From positions 1 through 7,039 of the forward strand of contig SLMC01000448.1 of NCBI GenBank assembly GCA_007133745.1: a DNA stretch of 7,039 nt. Direction: 5' to 3'. Every line of letters starts with the position of its first letter. Positions within the stretch are counted from its first letter, which is position 1. This document shows, piece by piece, positions 1 through 6,189 of this stretch. The notes beneath the pieces were generated by a model. The model saw only the letters and a list, made by a program, of their open reading frames with translations. It ran no database searches and had not been told where the DNA came from. Made by a program: the position numbers and the translations under genes. Origin of the DNA: Kiritimatiellia bacterium (GTDB lineage: Bacteria > Verrucomicrobiota > Kiritimatiellia > UBA8416 > SLMC01).

Positions 1-45
1 CTCGGCCGTTTTTTCTACCGGCGGGGACCGCCGGCTCCAGCCGAG
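1..45. repeat. Nested inverted repeats at the left edge of the window
   Basis: CCGGCGG (18-24) and CCGCCGG (28-34) form a perfect 7-pair stem with a 3-base loop. Outside them CTCGGC (1-6) can pair with GCCGAG (40-45). An alternative fold pairs CGGCT (32-36) with AGCCG (39-43). A run of six T (9-14) lies on the plus-strand 5' side, so on the minus strand it is a run of A and gives no standard terminator. The structure may continue past the window edge. Confidence 0.45.
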
Positions 46-50
46 GTTGT

Positions 51-81
51 CGGGAATAGCCTTAACGAAGCGCCATTCCCG
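51..81 (-). terminator. Strong hairpin just after the last gene of the run (3'-end structure)
   Basis: Eight bases or so after the TAA of the FGE-fold lipoprotein, the minus-strand RNA can form a 10-pair stem (81-72 with 60-51: CGGGAAUGGC with GCUAUUCCCG, one G-U pair). It extends by CUU/AAG across one bulged base to a CGUU loop. No U run follows, so it is either a Rho-type or protective 3' end or part of a tandem terminator with the next hairpin. Confidence 0.5.
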
Positions 82-88
82 CCCCCCC

Positions 89-1225
89 TTAATGGATTTT
101 GACGATACGGAAGCCCAAGTCGCAGTAACTCGTGTAGGGCCAGTTGGTGTTGGTCCGGTAAATGGTTAGCGGAAAATTGTTTTCGTACACCAGCCAGCTT
201 CCGCCGCGGCGTTGCCGATACACGCCGGACGTATCGTTGACGGGGTTCTGTTCGGGATCGGCGCCGTTATACGGGGCAAAAAAGGTATACGGCGCATAGA
301 AGTCCTGCGCCCACTCCGAAACGTTGCCCGCCAGATTGTACAGGCCCAGCTTGTTCCGGCCCGCTTCGCCATGATCCACGGGCACCGTGCCTCGACCGGT
401 TTTGAAGTTGGCAAAAGGCTCGAAATAGGCCAAATCCTTTCCGATGCGGCTTTCCTCGAAATACCGCGTACCGGAAGATTCCCACGGGACCATGCGCCGG
501 TTGTACACGAGGTTGTCGTCATCGTACCTGGCGGCGTATTCCCATTCGGCCTCGGTGGGCAGACGATAGCCCGGCGTACCGTAAAAACGCGTTTCACCCT
601 CGAAGCTGCTGGACCAGTCGTCCAGATTGTAAAGCGGAGCAAGACCTTGCGAGGCGCCGAGCATAGTGCAGTAAAAAGCAGCGCCGTACCACGACACGTA
701 AACGACCGGATGCCGCTCGCGGCCCGGCTTGACCGCGAACCGGCGACCGTCAAAATATATCTCGCACTGTTTGCCCTCGTAATCCGCGTTTAGCTTCAAC
801 AATTCCTGGCGGTTGCCTTGCGCATTTCTGACCGTCTCGTTTTCCTGGAAATTGCCCGACAGCAGCCCTCGGGTCAACGCATAGTTCAGCATTTCACAAT
901 ACTCGTCGTTGGCAATCTCATACTTGCCGATAGAATAATCCTGCGTCAGCTCCACCAGGCGAACCGGTCCCATCGTGGTGACCGCAATGTTTCGTTCCGG
1001 CGGATACGGCGCCACAGAATTCGTGTGGGGCCCTAAATCGTCCCAGCCCATTGTGAAAATTCCCGCTGGAACACGAACCAGTTCGGGGGTGCGCTCGATC
1101 GTCGCATGTCGCGCCGGCGCAAGCCGTCCATCGCCCGGCGACCCAAGGCGTCGACAACCCGCCGCATGGGCCATGATCAGCAACGTCGCGAACAAAAAAC
1201 GGTATCCTTTAACTCTGGGTTTCAA
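89..1225 (-). CDS. FGE/SUMF1-fold (formylglycine-generating-enzyme-like) lipoprotein, probably non-catalytic
   Basis: 378-residue protein with an N-terminal lipoprotein signal: basic KPRVKGYR, a hydrophobic stretch at about 10-19 and a lipobox AAGC with the acylated Cys at 24. It is probably an outer- or inner-membrane lipoprotein facing the periplasm. The rest is one FGE-sulfatase domain (about 48-378) with the family signatures FTMG (57-60), HPVVYVSW (172-179), RLPTEAEWEYAAR (221-233), NLAGNVSEW (297-305), RGGSW (340-344) and GFRIV (371-375). Catalytic FGEs carry two cysteines just after the GGS segment; none is found there, the only late one being C368. It is therefore more likely a binding or structural member than a sulfatase activator. 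Start: a TTG at 1225 sits 7 bases behind a GGAGGG ribosome site (1238-1233). A TTG at 1240 is in frame, but the ribosome site would then lie inside the gene. It overlaps the upstream gene by 17 bases, which implies translational coupling. Family call is very safe; ligand unknown. Confidence 0.93.
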   Translation of the reverse strand: MKPRVKGYRFLFATLLIMAHAAGCRRLGSPGDGRLAPARHATIERTPELVRVPAGIFTMGWDDLGPHTNSVAPYPPERNIAVTTMGPVRLVELTQDYSIGKYEIANDEYCEMLNYALTRGLLSGNFQENETVRNAQGNRQELLKLNADYEGKQCEIYFDGRRFAVKPGRERHPVVYVSWYGAAFYCTMLGASQGLAPLYNLDDWSSSFEGETRFYGTPGYRLPTEAEWEYAARYDDDNLVYNRRMVPWESSGTRYFEESRIGKDLAYFEPFANFKTGRGTVPVDHGEAGRNKLGLYNLAGNVSEWAQDFYAPYTFFAPYNGADPEQNPVNDTSGVYRQRRGGSWLVYENNFPLTIYRTNTNWPYTSYCDLGFRIVKIH

Positions 1226-1769
1226 CTTGAGTCCCTCCAATTATGCGGTTGGCCAGCCAAGCCTGCAGCGGGACAAGAATAGCCCAGCAGACAGCGATGA
1301 TCATGTATTTCAACACGACTGGATCGTCAAAAAAAACCAAGCCCATACGCGATGCATTTCCCATGATCACAAAAGAAAACACTGCGCCCGTCACCGACGC
1401 CGTCCATCGGCGCCGGGTTAGGACGCCCCTGTACAGATAAAGCATAAACCCGAAATTAAGCCACAGCGTCAGAATCCATTCCGGGCACAGAGGCGCAGGC
1501 AGGAATCCTCTGGAACTTTCCCGGACGACATACACGTTTGCGGCAATCAGCGCCGTATCGCACAAAAAGCCCGACACCCCGGCCATCAACGCGACTATGA
1601 TCCGCCGCACCTTGTCCGGGGTTGCCGGAACAAACAACGCCCAGTGAACCGCCAGCGCCGTCGGTCCGAGCCCCAGCCAAACACCTCCTCTTCGCGCACC
1701 TTGGTAGCAGGCGAAAGAGGTCATCATAAAAACGATCAGATTTAATTTTTGCGCGCGCTTGGACATCAT
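1209..1769 (-). CDS. DUF2878-type six-helix inner-membrane protein
   Basis: 186-residue hydrophobic protein with about six predicted membrane helices, near residues 9-25, 30-47, 56-80, 97-114, 122-143 and 150-172. Basic patches (SKRAQK, RR at 26-27, RRR at 119-121) lie between them. The features GFLCDTAL in helix 3, WILTLWLNFGFML in helix 4, a G...G-N-x-S-R-x-G segment in helix 5 and WAILVP in helix 6 resemble the DUF2878 family of small membrane proteins, which has no known activity; I recognise the family by pattern only. The reading frame stays open upstream to 1877, but that start would overlap the ThDP gene by 56 bases. GGGAG (1782-1778) sits 8 bases before the ATG at 1769, with another ATG directly after it at 1766. 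It lies between the ThDP enzyme (52-base gap) and the FGE-fold lipoprotein (overlap), so it is probably cotranscribed with both. Confidence 0.82.
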   Translation of the reverse strand: MMSKRAQKLNLIVFMMTSFACYQGARRGGVWLGLGPTALAVHWALFVPATPDKVRRIIVALMAGVSGFLCDTALIAANVYVVRESSRGFLPAPLCPEWILTLWLNFGFMLYLYRGVLTRRRWTASVTGAVFSFVIMGNASRMGLVFFDDPVVLKYMIIAVCWAILVPLQAWLANRIIGGTQVETQS

Positions 1770-1821
1770 GGGCATCGCTCCCGGCCATGCCGGACCGTAT
1801 CGACTGCGTTGTGTTCCAGTT

Positions 1822-3480
1822 TTATTCCTGAGCCCACCACTTGAAGGGAATAACCATGTCCGGATCAATAATGACATCGATCACGGAAGGCTTGTCCGAG
1901 GCCAGCGCTTCCTTGAAGGCCGGGGCAAACTGTTCGAGCTTCTCGACACGGAACCCGTTCGCGCCGCAAGCCCGGGCGTACTGGGCAAAGTCCGGACTGA
2001 TGATATGATTGAAAACTTCCTTGCCGTGCGCGGTCAGGTTGAACAGCTTGATGATGTTGAATTCGCTGTTGTTCAGAATCACCCAGACGATCGGCAGGTT
2101 GTTCTGTACAGCGGTAAGCAACTCGAACCCGGCCATTTCATAGTCTCCATCGCCGCAGCCCACAATGACCCGGCGCTCCGGATTGGCGGCCTGCACGCCC
2201 AGTGCGGCATTGACATGGGAAGCCATCGGCCCGAAACTTCCTGGATTCTTGTAATGCTGCCCGCCCGTGAACTCCATGTAGGCCGCCAGCCAGATCATGT
2301 TGGCGCCGGCATCGCCCAGCACAATGCTGCGCTCCGGCAACAGCTTCGACATCTCCTGGCACACGGCGCCCGGGTGAATCAGTTTTCCGGCATAATCGAC
2401 TTTCGTGTCGTAAACCTTGTTCTTGACCGGCTGTTTCTTGACTGTCGGCGGATTCTTGCGCGACAAGGACTCGTCCAGCGCCTGGATCGCCAGCTTGGCA
2501 TCCGCCACCATGCCGTAATCGGTCGGATACACTTTATTGATTTCCAGGCGGTCGATATTGATATGCAACAGTGTCTTGTTGTCGAACAATCCGGGCTCGA
2601 AACGCCACATCTGCCATTTCGGAAACGAGTTGCCGATGGCCAGAACGACGTCCGCTGCCTTGAACGCCTGCTTCGCGCCGGGATCGCCGCAGGTGCCCGG
2701 CATGCCCAGCGAAAGCGGATGGTCCTCGCGAACGACTCCCTTGGCATCCATCGAGGTCAAAAACGGGATTTGGAATTTTTCAAGAAATTGCAGAACATCG
2801 GCTTCGGCATGGCTGCGGACACAGCCATAACCGATCAAGGCCAGCATTTTCCGTTTTCCGGCCAAGGCATCCGCCAGCACGGTCGCGAACAATTCAACCG
2901 TCTTGGCCGGCGGCGCGACGGGCGGGACATCGAGAACAATATCCCTGTGCCGATGGGCCGGCATGGCGGCGACATCATACGGAATATCGATGTGAACCGG
3001 ACCGGGCCGGCCTTCGAAGGCCAGATTGATCGCTTCCTCGAAAATGTCGCACACATGATCGGGATGCTCGATCAAAAACGTCTTCTTGGTCGTTGCCCTG
3101 AACATGGCCTGCGAGTCCGGGGTGCGCCCCAGACCGGTGACCTCGCCCAGATCCCCCAGTCCGCGCCATTTCCGCGGCGCGTAGGAGGCCATGGAAAGCA
3201 CCGGCAACGAATCCGACAGCGCCACCCCGAGCCCCGAAAAGAAGTTGTAGGAACCCGGTCCGCCCTGCGCATTGCAGACACCTAGGTTGCCCTTGTTGAA
3301 CATGGCATATCCGCAAGCCATGAACGAAGCGGCCTGCTCGTGACGGACCATGAACGTCTTGATTTTTTTCGATTCCGAAAAGGCGAACAAGATTTCTCCC
3401 GATCCCTGGCCCGAACCGCTGAAAACGGCGGTTACACCGACGGACTCGAGCATAGCCACAATGGATTGACTTACGTTCAT
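1822..3480 (-). CDS. Thiamine-diphosphate-dependent enzyme, acetolactate-synthase (IlvB)-like
   Basis: Complete 552-residue cytoplasmic enzyme of the ALS / pyruvate-decarboxylase fold. The N-terminal pyrimidine-binding domain (about 1-170) has the activating glutamate in RHEQAASFMACGYA (E48), then GGPGSYNF (73-80) and GRPGPVHIDIP (157-167). The central domain (about 190-340) has the usual KAADVVLAIG stretch (274-283). The C-terminal domain (about 365-540) has the ThDP/metal signature G443-D444-G445 closed by N470-N471. Length fits ALS catalytic subunits. The loop FSGSGQGSGEI (20-30) replaces the usual FGxPG turn, and no small subunit (ilvN) or ilvC/ilvD lies nearby, so branched-chain amino-acid synthesis is not the obvious role. 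A 2-oxoacid decarboxylase or carboligase is the fair description; substrate unknown. The ATG at 3480 has AAAGGAGAA (3496-3488) 7 bases upstream. It is the fourth gene of the run, 43 bases behind the nitroreductase. Confidence 0.94.
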   Translation of the reverse strand: MNVSQSIVAMLESVGVTAVFSGSGQGSGEILFAFSESKKIKTFMVRHEQAASFMACGYAMFNKGNLGVCNAQGGPGSYNFFSGLGVALSDSLPVLSMASYAPRKWRGLGDLGEVTGLGRTPDSQAMFRATTKKTFLIEHPDHVCDIFEEAINLAFEGRPGPVHIDIPYDVAAMPAHRHRDIVLDVPPVAPPAKTVELFATVLADALAGKRKMLALIGYGCVRSHAEADVLQFLEKFQIPFLTSMDAKGVVREDHPLSLGMPGTCGDPGAKQAFKAADVVLAIGNSFPKWQMWRFEPGLFDNKTLLHINIDRLEINKVYPTDYGMVADAKLAIQALDESLSRKNPPTVKKQPVKNKVYDTKVDYAGKLIHPGAVCQEMSKLLPERSIVLGDAGANMIWLAAYMEFTGGQHYKNPGSFGPMASHVNAALGVQAANPERRVIVGCGDGDYEMAGFELLTAVQNNLPIVWVILNNSEFNIIKLFNLTAHGKEVFNHIISPDFAQYARACGANGFRVEKLEQFAPAFKEALASDKPSVIDVIIDPDMVIPFKWWAQE

Positions 3481-3523
3481 GAGACAGTTCTCCTTTGTTC
3501 GATGAGATGACCGTGTTTCGTGC

Positions 3524-4465
3524 TTATTGTTTCACATGATGCGCAGGCGCATCGCTGCGCGGACCGGAGGCGCCGCTTGCGTTTGGCGCGCTGTGCCAGC
3601 AAACCTCCGCCGGACGCCGGCTGACGGTTCGTTTGAAACGGATATCGGGATAACCCAGAACAATCACGGACTGGAGCATCCGATCGTCCGCGAGACCCAG
3701 AAACCGGCCCGTCGCTTTCGGCATGTGCGCCGCGGCCCCGATGACACAACTGCCCAGGCCGAGCGCATGGGCATGCAACATTAAATAGTCCATAGCCGCC
3801 ACGCAATTATAGGAACCAAAGAAATTATCCGCCCGCGAATGGGCGCCTATCACGCAAGGGGCTTCATGGAATACGGGATGACGCCCCTGTTCGTACGCCG
3901 CGATGAAATTGTTCGCGGCAACCATGAGATAAGAAGCGGGGTCGGCCCCTTTTTGCTTCTCCGCCTCCAGCCACTTGCGAAACGTGTCGATAATGGAGGT
4001 CTCGACAGCATGGATGAACGCGCGGTCCGTCAAGACCAGAAAAGCGCGGTCCTGGGAATTGGAATTCGTGGGTGCGCAAACCGCGCTGTCCAGCAGACGC
4101 GTCAACAGCTCGCGGGGTACCTGCTTCTTCTTGAAAAACCGTACGGAACGCTTCGCGCGCAACAGCAGCGCAACCGATTCCGCATCCCATTCAGTGTTTA
4201 CGGGTTGAAAGGCGTCCCGATCCATACGGATGTGAACGATCGCGCCTGTCGGACAGACCGCCACGCAATGACCGCATTGAAGACATCTTCCTGAAATAAC
4301 GCATTCGGGACGCGTCTTGGGCGCGGATTGCGTCAGGTACCGGGTAGGACAGGCTCGGACGCATAGCCCGCACGCCACACAGGTCTCCGCATCGATTTTC
4401 AGAAGAGGGGGCGCCGTGTCAGGGCTTGCATTCTCGCGAGGATCGGAAGCGCTAGATATGTCCAT
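3524..4465 (-). CDS. Ferredoxin-nitroreductase fusion (two [4Fe-4S] clusters plus FMN nitroreductase domain)
   Basis: 313-residue cytoplasmic protein. The N-terminal dicluster ferredoxin domain (about 22-80) has two full cluster motifs, CVACGLCVRACP (Cys 29, 32, 35, 39) and CLQCGHCVAVCP (Cys 61, 64, 67, 71). A nitroreductase domain follows (about 95-290), with the FMN-phosphate motif RSVRFF (106-111), CAPTNSNSQDR (about 130-140), the mid-domain ALGLGSCVIGAA and the closing VIVLGYP. In this family electrons probably pass from a ferredoxin through the clusters to FMN, instead of from NAD(P)H, which suits anaerobes. The natural substrate is not evident. The tail (last 25 residues or so) is Ala/Ser/Pro-rich and looks disordered. 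Start: the ATG at 4465 has AAAGGGG 10 bases upstream and a close GGAG. A TTG at 4519 in frame would overlap the upstream gene by 14 bases and lacks a good ribosome site. It lies 40 bases after DJ-1 protein B and 43 before the ThDP gene. Confidence 0.94.
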   Translation of the reverse strand: MDISSASDPRENASPDTAPPLLKIDAETCVACGLCVRACPTRYLTQSAPKTRPECVISGRCLQCGHCVAVCPTGAIVHIRMDRDAFQPVNTEWDAESVALLLRAKRSVRFFKKKQVPRELLTRLLDSAVCAPTNSNSQDRAFLVLTDRAFIHAVETSIIDTFRKWLEAEKQKGADPASYLMVAANNFIAAYEQGRHPVFHEAPCVIGAHSRADNFFGSYNCVAAMDYLMLHAHALGLGSCVIGAAAHMPKATGRFLGLADDRMLQSVIVLGYPDIRFKRTVSRRPAEVCWHSAPNASGASGPRSDAPAHHVKQ

Positions 4466-4505
4466 GTCTCCGACGCCCCTTTCGTACTGTGTATTCGGGC
4501 TGCCT

Positions 4506-5072
4506 CTATGCCCTGACAAGCTTCAGGATGGCCTCGACAAAAACCTTGTGGCAATCGCCCGTGCGGGCCGTCACCAGATCGCCGTCCACCACCACGTCCT
4601 GATCGACATACACCGCGCCCATGTTTTTCGCGTCGCCCAACAGGTTGTTGTGAACCACCACCTTGCGGCCGCGCACCAGTTCGGGCGCGGGGGCCAGCAG
4701 CCAGAGTCCGTGACAGATGATGCCTTTGACGATGCGCGGACGCGCGAACGCGCGACGCATGAACTCGACGGCCGGCGGCAACTTATGGATGTCCTCGGTG
4801 TAGCGCAACCGGTCGGCGACATAGCCGGCCGGCACAAGAATGGCGGCGAACGTGTCCAGCGCGTCGTCGTCCACGGCCTCGAAGCTTTCCTCGCAGGTGA
4901 ACGGCGTCTTGTCTTCGTGCCCGTGAAACACCAGGCTGGGCTGCCCCCAGAGTCGCGACATGAAATGCAGGTCGGCGCCTTCCGCCGGGAACCGGTCCCG
5001 GTAGAAGGCGATTTCCTTTTCGTAATAGTCGGCTTCGATCAGCACGCCGATTTTCGGTTTGGACTCGCTCAC
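4506..5072 (-). CDS. DJ-1/PfpI family protein B (class I glutamine-amidotransferase-like)
   Basis: 188-residue cytoplasmic protein with the DJ-1/PfpI flavodoxin-like fold. It starts with strand PKIGVLIEADYYEKE, where E18 is the probable elbow glutamate. The nucleophile elbow is GIICHGLWLLA with C120 and the adjacent H121, which is the PfpI-type Cys-His pair. The C-terminal VTARTGDCHKVFVEAIL matches the family's closing TARGPxD helix. Members act as peptidases, glyoxalases, protein or nucleotide deglycases, hydratases or chaperones; sequence alone does not say which. Residues 33-70 (LHFMSRLWGQPSLVFHGHED...) are an unusual insert compared with short PfpI proteins and may shape the active site or dimer. 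The start is a GTG at 5072 with GGAG about 8 bases upstream. It follows DJ-1 protein A by only 18 bases, so they are surely cotranscribed, but the two are too different to be a recent duplication. Confidence 0.92.
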   Translation of the reverse strand: MSESKPKIGVLIEADYYEKEIAFYRDRFPAEGADLHFMSRLWGQPSLVFHGHEDKTPFTCEESFEAVDDDALDTFAAILVPAGYVADRLRYTEDIHKLPPAVEFMRRAFARPRIVKGIICHGLWLLAPAPELVRGRKVVVHNNLLGDAKNMGAVYVDQDVVVDGDLVTARTGDCHKVFVEAILKLVRA

Positions 5073-5090
5073 AAAACGGCTCCGGTCGAT

Positions 5091-5849
5091 TTACTTCGAC
5101 AATTGTTCCACAAGCGCCTTGCCGAACGCGACCGAGGATTCGACCGAGAGCCCGGTGACGAAAGGCGCGTCCACGACCACGCAGGGTTTCTCCCTGTTCG
5201 CGCCCTCATCGGCGACGCATTGCCCGTTCGGGCCGACGGCGTCTTCCACCACGTCCTGCAGCGGCAGCAGAAAGCCGGGCGTCACCACGTTGGTGCCGGC
5301 ATTGTCGGGCGTCGTGTATGCCAGGTCGTAGCTCAGCTCGAAATCGAAATCCCAGGCGCGCGGATGGGCCGTGACTTTCTTGCCGTAAACGATGCTTTTA
5401 TGGTTGTTGTCCGGATCCCGCGTGAACGCCAGCGCGCCGACCGCATAGCAGATGGCGCCGATGAGCTTGTTGGCCTTGTAGGCGTCCAGCAGCAGCGTAT
5501 GCACCTTGGGATTGTTATCGATATCCAGCGGCGTGCCCGGTCCGCCCGTCAGAACGATGGCATCGTAATCCGCCATCTTGACATCGCCGATCTTGAGCGG
5601 CGCGCTCCACTCGTCGCCCTCGAAAAGTTCCTTGGCCCGTTTCACCACCTCGACGGGGTTGACCTTGTAATGCTGAAGCGGATCTTCGAAGTCAGAATCG
5701 AGGCTCATCGCGATCGGCAAGGGCTTCTTGCCTTGCGGCGTGGCCAGCGCCACGTCGAAACCCGCCTGCTTGAGCGCATCCCACGGCGCCTGCAATTCTT
5801 CCGCCCACGCCGCGTAATTCGTTGCCAGAACCAGAACTTTTTTCGCCAT
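5091..5849 (-). CDS. DJ-1/PfpI family protein A, longer Hsp31-like type
   Basis: 252-residue protein, the first gene of the run. Strand KKVLVLATNYAAWAEE opens the fold, with E17/E18 at the elbow-glutamate position. ALATPQGKKPLPIAM follows, then TGGPGTPLDI (101-110), the oxyanion-side glycine loop. The nucleophile elbow is GAICYAVGAL with C134 followed by Y135 (not His). A late VTGLSVESSVAFGKALVEQL (231-250) resembles the closing VTGQNPxS helix of Hsp31-like members. The length and the extended segment at about 60-95 (HYKVNPVEVVKRAKELFEG) also fit larger Hsp31-like proteins, known as glyoxalase III, deglycase or holding chaperone. The exact activity here is inferred. The ATG at 5849 has AAAGGAGAT 8 bases upstream, much better than the frame's earlier start at 5906, which lies upstream of the predicted transcription start. 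The promoter at 5925-5897 would give a leader of about 40 bases. Confidence 0.93.
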   Translation of the reverse strand: MAKKVLVLATNYAAWAEELQAPWDALKQAGFDVALATPQGKKPLPIAMSLDSDFEDPLQHYKVNPVEVVKRAKELFEGDEWSAPLKIGDVKMADYDAIVLTGGPGTPLDIDNNPKVHTLLLDAYKANKLIGAICYAVGALAFTRDPDNNHKSIVYGKKVTAHPRAWDFDFELSYDLAYTTPDNAGTNVVTPGFLLPLQDVVEDAVGPNGQCVADEGANREKPCVVVDAPFVTGLSVESSVAFGKALVEQLSK

Positions 5850-5896
5850 GATCACGATCTCCTTTGAGGGTTGAGAGTTGAATGTGAACGGAACAG

Positions 5897-5925
5897 ACTC
5901 TGCCACGACGCGCGCCGCGTGTCAA
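5897..5925 (-). promoter_or_regulatory. Sigma70-type promoter for the six-gene DJ-1/nitroreductase/ThDP run
   Basis: Reading the minus strand, a perfect TTGACA (5925-5920) is followed by a 17-base spacer and CAGAGT (5902-5897), which keeps the important second A and final T of the -10 box. Transcription would start near 5890, leaving a leader of about 40 bases to the ATG at 5849 with its own AAAGGAGAT. The -10 box is weak (3 of 6), so an activator or other sigma factor could be involved. Confidence 0.5.
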
Positions 5926-5934
5926 TCTTTCCCG

Positions 5935-5986
5935 AAAAAAAAACGGGCCAGGAAACAAGCTCGCAAGCAGGAGCGCGGCAGGCCCG
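5935..5986 (-). terminator. Candidate intrinsic terminator between rubrerythrin and the DJ-1 run
   Basis: On the minus strand CGGGCC (5986-5981) pairs with GGCCCG (5949-5944), directly followed by nine T (5943-5935). The 31-base interior can form a second small stem (GAGC 5971-5974 with GCTC 5959-5962). The GC stem followed by a T run is terminator-like, but the loop is long. It would end the rubrerythrin transcript about 250 bases after its stop codon, just ahead of the next promoter's -35 box. Confidence 0.45.
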
Positions 5987-6189
5987 GGAACAGCGTCGCG
6001 AACAAAAAGGCGCTTGCGAAAGCGGCGAATGCGATGGCGAAGGCCGCCGCGCGCGCGAACGCTAAGAGCCGAATCGACCACATATTGTTGCGTAAATTGT
6101 TGCTGGAAAGATGATTGTCGTGTCGAATGCACGAAGTTCCTAGCCCACCACAATGCCGCAAGAACACGCCTGGTCGGATCCTCGCGTCT

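Larger units (their letters stand above)
5850..6189. other. Gap between rubrerythrin and the DJ-1 run
   Basis: About 340 bases without a credible gene. The left half holds the promoter (5925-5897) and candidate terminator (5986-5935). The part at about 5995-6070 is built from repeated GCGAA/GCGAAC/AAGGC units on the plus strand, which produce low-complexity reading frames in several frames (Ala/Phe-rich on minus, Lys/Ala-rich on plus) without good ribosome sites. From 6070 to 6189 I see nothing recognisable. It may be the long 3' untranslated region of rubrerythrin. Confidence 0.5.

Noticed and set aside
1770..1877. N-terminal extension of the DUF2878-like protein
   Set aside because: It would overlap the ThDP gene by 56 bases, the added residues are not membrane-like, and a ribosome site fits the ATG at 1769.
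1759..3285. 508-residue open frame on the plus strand opposite the ThDP gene
   Set aside because: It is a shadow of GC-rich codon use; the translation has no recognisable domain, while the opposite strand encodes a complete enzyme with all motifs.
1822..3480. Firm naming as ilvB
   Set aside because: The fold and cofactor motifs fit, but the atypical N-terminal loop and lack of ilvN, ilvC or ilvD neighbours do not support that specific function.
4466..4519. Upstream TTG start for the ferredoxin-nitroreductase
   Set aside because: It overlaps the previous gene and lacks a well-placed ribosome site; the ATG at 4465 is preferred, though not proven.
4317..5867. 516-residue open frame on the plus strand
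   Set aside because: It runs across three real minus-strand genes and their gaps, is rich in Arg/His/Val as antisense frames usually are, and has no domain signature.
5850..5906. Longer start for DJ-1 protein A
   Set aside because: The extra residues cover the leader and the ribosome site and lie upstream of the predicted transcription start; the fold begins right after the ATG at 5849.
5878..6114. Lys/Ala-rich plus-strand frame resembling a histone-H1-like tail
   Set aside because: Composition comes from the GCGAA-type repeats; no ribosome site, and it crosses the promoter and terminator signals of the other strand.
5692..6153. 153-residue minus-strand frame overlapping DJ-1 protein A
   Set aside because: It is out of frame with a clear gene over a third of its length, Arg-rich and without any motif.
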